A DNA stretch of 64,000 bases from Phoronis australis (lineage: Eukaryota > Phoronida > Phoronidae), in assembly GCA_002633005.1 (NCBI GenBank), contig NMRA01000187.1, forward strand, positions 216,191 through 280,190, in the 5' to 3' direction. The notes below the pieces were generated by a model. It did no database searches, was not told where the DNA came from, and saw only the letters and a list, made by a program, of their open reading frames with translations. Numbering within the stretch: position 1 is the stretch's first letter; each line of letters begins with the position of its first letter. A program made the position numbers and the translations under genes. Shown here piece after piece: positions 59,665-64,000 of the stretch.

Positions 59665-62064
59665 GTGAGCACTCCTTCATGCACACTGAAAATGCTTGGA
59701 ACATTGCGCTCAAATTACTTAAAATGTGGTTGATATGCATATCAAGTTGCCCACTTTGTTTTGTGGTCATATATTAAAAAAACAATTGTCAAAACGCATA
59801 AATGGTGGCCTTGAGATATGATGGACTTTTGGTCACGATGTAGATCCATTAATTATTGCGTTAACCTTTCTCATGAATGAATCCTAAAGTAAATCTCCAA
59901 ATTTACTCTTTCAAATGTAGTATGTTAGATTTGGTGTAAAAGATTAATTTGCCGTTAGTGCACCTTAAGAGGCACCCATTTTTCTCTTGAGTGTAGTATA
60001 GTAAACAGAGTTCCTTTTTACCGCCAGTTTTATGATTTTAAGTGAAGTTAGTTTATTTTATATATGCTGTAGTTATCAAAATATGAATACTAATGTTGTA
60101 ATTGCTCCCTGTATTGGTTGAATTTTCAGCAAGATTCTAACATGTGGGAACTGTTCCAATATGGCGCCCCTCAAGGGTCATTAGGCTTTAGAGAACAGCT
60201 TGCAGCCTTCTTGAGCAAAGGTTATAATTCTCCTGTGAACAGGTAGGTAGTATCGCTGTAGAGGGCAATAGTAGTGCAATTTAACAACCTAGCTGCCTGT
60301 AGAGGACGATTGTTGTGCAGTTCAAGTACTCGCCTGTAGAGGGTGATAGTGGTGCAGTTCAACTACTTTCCTGTAGAGGATGATAATCAGGAGCGGATCC
60401 AGGATTTTGATTTAGGGGGGCCAGGGAAGAGTATTAGCTGGGAATTGGATTTTCGCTGTCAGACCATCGACCCCCTCCCCTCCCAGAACTTCCCACGCAA
60501 GGATAACAGGTGGATTCTCTACGCCCCCCCACCCCTCATATAGGAGACTTTAGTATCTTATATTTCCCTTGATTTCTGATTGAGTATAATAAGATCTTGG
60601 GGATACTTTTAGCGTCAAGTCACTCTTTTCATCGAGCGCGAAAAAAATCTCACTGCGGCCCCTCGAACTGAGCTGGAATCTCTTACATCAGAGTCAAACT
60701 TTCCAAGTTAGCTTTGATCAAAACTTTCTTGACTTGCACGTGCCTTTCTGCTGATTGCGTTTAAGAACGTCTCGTGTGAATAGAACTTCGCCAGCTGTTG
60801 CGCCCCAAGGCGCGCTACACATTTGCCTGCTAAACAAGAGGCTGTGGCTGAAAATGCAAAACAAAATTGTAAACTTAATTGTAATTTTCTTACTTAATAT
60901 TAAGTGCATCTGCTGCGAAATAACGTCTGTGCAAAATGCTTTACTGCGCATGCGAAGTTCTACAGGACTATTCTGAACGAAAAAAGGTGAGTGCGACAGA
61001 ATTTAAAACAAGGAATTTTCGAGTAATTAAACAGCATTGGTTTTATTTTGGAAGTGTTTCCAAGGAGACAGTGTAAGATAACAAGTCCGTTGATTGTTTA
61101 ATCTTCACTTATATTACGAGTAGTGCCGCGTATACAGAGTAATTCACTCCTTTTCACACTGAAAATACTAGACGCAGATCAATTGAGCGACACAACAATC
61201 ATGTTGACAAGTTTTGTCCAATCAAATCTTATTTAAAAGCATTCGCCTGGGATGTCTAGCTGCAAACATGTCTATGACACGGTTAACGTCGACCTTAATG
61301 TCCGTTTGCATGAAAAGTATTGTCAATGCATTCATCACCCATTGTGCTTGCAAAGAGTGTTATAACAAATTCAATGTAGAATTTGCTCGCTCAATAGAAG
61401 CAGATTCAACACCTTGGTGATGTTTGGAAATAGCAATGGACGATCCGAGAGTGTACCAGTGATGTTATCCGGTTTGACGTCTGTGTTCATCCATAGTTGC
61501 ACCCACAGCTTAACTTGTGGTGCAAAGTGTGTTGATTTGTCATAGAACCAGATGAAAAGACTAATTGAAAATTCCTAACAGCGTTTTTGAGGTAACTAGT
61601 GAAGTTTTCATTTAAAAAAAGGTTTCATTAAAATCGACCAAGCAGTTATTTTGCTATGAATGTGCCTTTATTAAAAATGGAATGTTGACTTAAAAAGGTT
61701 TTTACGTAAAAATAGTAATGGTTCATAGTTACACAAAGTATTTTGGTATTTCCCGACATTTTTCTTTCATAAGATATATACTTTTACAAGTTGACAAAGC
61801 TTAAAGTTTTTTTGATGTACGAGTTAGAATGGATAGTACTAAATAAGGTTTGAGATAACCATAAGCTGAAGAGTGCTGTGTGTTACCGTTATTGTTGCCG
61901 TTCTTCCAGCGACCGCCTGTTCATGACACCAGGTGCCACCACTGGTCTCCATTTTGTGTGCTCACTACTCATGCCTCCCTGTTCCACGGTGTTCATTGAG
62001 GACCCCACCTACTTCCTTGCACTCAACATGTTCAGAGATGACTTTGGTTACAATATTGTTCCAG
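59518..62064 (+). CDS. PLP-dependent aminotransferase (2-aminoadipate transaminase-like), 5' part only
   Basis: Three phase-compatible exons, 59518-59664, 60130-60242 and 61910-62064, encode the N-terminal third of a fold-type-I class I/II aminotransferase. Visible signatures are LQVGAPSPDMLR, then FQYGAPQGSLGFREQLAAFL (substrate/PLP domain entry), then MTPGATTGLHF and FIEDPTYFLALNMF, corresponding to the family's T-x-G-x(3)-GL and DPTY motifs that surround the cofactor. The PLP lysine and C-terminal domain would lie beyond the window. The likely start is ATG 59530: a stop lies in frame just upstream if the region is not spliced, but the AG at 59516-59517 could join an upstream exon. Substrate (aminoadipate, kynurenine or aromatic amino acids) cannot be told. 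Confidence 0.88.
60130..60242 (+). CDS. Aminotransferase exon B
   Basis: Encodes QDSNMWELFQYGAPQGSLGF and REQLAAFLSKGYNSPVN. The YG-x(3)-G-x(3)-R spacing is typical of class I aminotransferases. Acceptor attttcag and donor AG|gtaggt, phase 2. Confidence 0.9.
60243..60385. repeat. ~46-bp diverged tandem repeat x3 in aminotransferase intron
   Basis: Units of CCTGTAGAGG(G/A)(T/C)GAT followed by GTGCAGTTCAA, directly after the exon-B donor. Confidence 0.75.
60389..60545. mobile_element. Fragment of a GGATCCAGGATTTT-ended MITE
   Basis: AGCGGATCCAGGATTTTGAT followed by a G-rich then C-rich subterminal tract, as in 12421 and 14605. The right end was not found. Confidence 0.5.
61910..62064 (+). CDS. 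Aminotransferase exon C
   Basis: Encodes S-DRLFMTPGATTGLHFVC, then STVFIEDPTYFLALNMF and RDDFGYNIVP, ending at CCAG|gtgagt, phase 1. It contains the PLP-phosphate-binding region (PGATTGL) and the DPTY aromatic. The following exon should begin with the VPxDxDG segment, which I do not find before 64000. Confidence 0.92.
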
Positions 62065-62504
62065 GTGAGTGTGCAAGACTATGTGTCCTGTGTGATGTTA
62101 ACCAGTCAGTGTGGAGGGATGTGGTCATTGACCTGTTAACCAGTCAGTGTGGAGGCATGTGGTCATTGACATTTCTCATAACTACAGTCTATGTAGAACA
62201 CAAAATAGCCGCATCCCAAAACATCATCTTTTGGTTCTGCGCTGTTAAGTACCCACAATGCAGGTCACTCATGTTTTCACTGTTGTTTTGTCTTATGTTA
62301 TTCCAATCAGTGTTATACTGCAGCGCTATGAGCTGTCTTGGTGACATCAACACATGTAACCATCTCTGTGCTTTGCCATATGCTCATATTTACTTTTCTC
62401 TTTCGCCAGAGAACTGCTCGAGTATGCTGTTCTTTTCTCTCTTGCCACAGAACTGTTCCATCATGTAGTATTTTTACCAGCTGTCAAAGAACAGAGTTGA
62501 GTTT

Positions 62505-64000
62505 GGGAAATGGCTACAACAGTTTCCAATATTAGCTGCAGTATTAGACAAAATACATTTAGTTTTCTATATTAGCTACAGTACATGACAAAATACAACA
62601 GTTTTCAATATTAGCTGCAGTATTAGACAAAATACATTATGTAGCGTATAGTCACACGCACATTAGATGTCTCTCTTGTTGTTGACCCAGCAGTTTACAC
62701 GCGTATAATAATAATACCGTAACATTGGCTCATAAAACTTTATTTATGATATGATTCAAGTAATAATACGGTATTCAATACGGTGAGATACGATACGATA
62801 AGATACGATATGATTTACTATCTTACGATACGATATGGTTAAACCTGAAACAATTAATAAAGATAATACAATATCTAATACAAATTGAAGTACCAAATAC
62901 ATCATACTAAAATACAGAAAATTGCATATCTAATAATATTATATCAACCCACAGTTTGGCAAACAATAGTTAGCAGAAACTTGTAGTTACAACAATTTCT
63001 ATTACAACACTTTCTATGAGTTAATCAAATAATCAAAGAACTGAAAATAGTTGTTTCTAAAGTGAAAGTTTATAGTAAAACATCAAGAAACAAAGTTGTC
63101 TCTTACCAACGCTGGGTATCTGTGATATTTTTGAAGCAAGCAGCAGCCTCTCTCCAAGCAATATGAATTCTAGAGTAGCTAACAGAATATTTATACTGAA
63201 CACAAGAAAGGTGGGCGAGATAACTCAAAACATGAAAACTCACAAAACTTCCTCTAAATGCTACATCTAGTTCCAAAACAATTCTCTGAACAAGGTCGCT
63301 GGTTCCAAACCAATTCTGTGAATCAATCTGCTGGACTCCAGCAATGAACCCAAGTCATTACCAATTATGGTGCAGGACAATCAAGAGTTGAGTAATTCCG
63401 ATGGACAAATAACAGATTATTGTTGTTGTCGGAAATGCCTCATCCCAAAGCTGACAGGTTTTCAAAGACTTTAAGTTACACAACTTGCAAAACAAGGCAC
63501 AATTGTTATTATAAACATCCCACAACTGGTAACAGACATGTGGTGAATCACTTCCCATGAACTCCTAGGAGGTTACAAATTTTGGTAAACAACCAATATG
63601 TTTGATTAATTATACACTAGCCACTAAAATTGCATAACTTTGCTTTTAATTAGACTAATTATCTACAGCATCAAAAAATGTCACTAACACATTAGTTTTC
63701 TATATTAGCTACAGTACAAGACAAAATACATTAGTTTTCTATATTAGCTACAGTACATGACAAAATACAACGGTTTTCAATATTAGCTGCAGTTATAGAC
63801 AAAATACATTAGTTTTCTATATTAGCTACTGAACAGTATATGAGAAAATACAACAGTTTCCAATATTAGCTGCAGTATTAGACAAAATACTTTAGTTTTC
63901 TATATCAGCTACAGTACATGACAAAATACAGCAGTTTTCAATATTAGCTACAGTACAAGGTAAAGTACAACAGTTTTCAATATTAGCTGCAGTACAAGAC
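62505..64000. repeat. ~39-bp tandem array, interrupted, running off the window
   Basis: Units alternating AGTTTTCTATATTAGCTACA and CAGTTTTCAATATTAGCTGC with ACAAAATACA spacers. Seen at 62505-62639 and 63689-64000, with a 1.05-kb foreign segment between. Confidence 0.88.
62640..63688. mobile_element. Insertion inside the 39-bp array
   Basis: ACATTA precedes (62634-62639) and follows (63689-63694) this segment exactly at the array break, as a 6-bp target duplication would. Contains a GATACGATA-rich stretch (62780-62840). I see no clear inverted ends or coding frame, so the class is unknown. Confidence 0.55.

Noticed and set aside
61878-62468. 196-codon open frame on plus
   Set aside because: Only 61910-62064 is aminotransferase exon C. 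The rest is read-through of a clear gtgagt donor into intron.

Overview
The window looks like nuclear DNA of an animal, most likely a marine invertebrate. Small coding exons with clean GT-AG borders sit in kilobase introns, the DNA is AT-rich, and it is crowded with short inverted-repeat transposons and private minisatellites. I cannot name the species from the sequence alone. Amphioxus, another invertebrate deuterostome or a mollusc would all fit. There are no bacterial operons, rRNA genes or CRISPR arrays. Single Ns (10021, 13231, 22468, 44388, 53186, 57569) and one NNNN (41473-41476) mark assembly joins, and most lie at repeats.

Two genes can be supported well. The first is a complete minus-strand FUBP/KHSRP-family gene (far-upstream-element/KH-type splicing regulator) with 15 coding exons from 47223 down to 20257. 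The splice phases all agree and the joined frame is 1983 nt (660 aa plus stop). It has the N-terminal helix, four KH domains with intact GXXG loops, a Gly/Pro linker and a Tyr/Gln-rich tail. The second is the 5' part of a plus-strand fold-type-I PLP aminotransferase of the 2-aminoadipate-transaminase-like group (exons 59518-59664, 60130-60242, 61910-62064), which runs off the right edge.

Layout: 1-15.7 kb has no recognisable gene and holds MITE debris, a 0.34-kb satellite studded with GGGTACGTACACTACA, a diverged 0.5-kb duplication and a tRNA-like Pol III promoter. 15.7-20.25 kb is the FUBP 3' flank, possibly a long 3' UTR. 20.26-47.22 kb is FUBP. Its introns contain minisatellites that repeatedly lie within tens of bases of splice sites, three full copies of a MITE family with 6-bp target duplications, a GGGCTGTTCCAG inverted-repeat family, and a three-level nest of inverted repeats in intron 1. 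47.2-48.3 kb is the FUBP promoter plus a possible head-to-head first exon of an unknown gene. 48.7-59.2 kb is transposon and repeat territory, including a TA-flanked element, a mariner-like element and two roughly 470-bp direct duplications separated by one N each (probably unmerged alleles). 59.3-64 kb is the aminotransferase 5' end and a 39-bp tandem array interrupted by a 1-kb insertion.

The two genes show no sign of working together. FUBP proteins bind single-stranded DNA and AU/U-rich RNA in transcription, splicing and mRNA decay. The other gene is a metabolic enzyme. I found no convincing new multi-gene system. The most interesting signals are the splice-site-hugging minisatellites, the duplicated exon-8 donor, the nested transposons with a TIR-derived satellite, and the punctuated 0.34-kb satellite.
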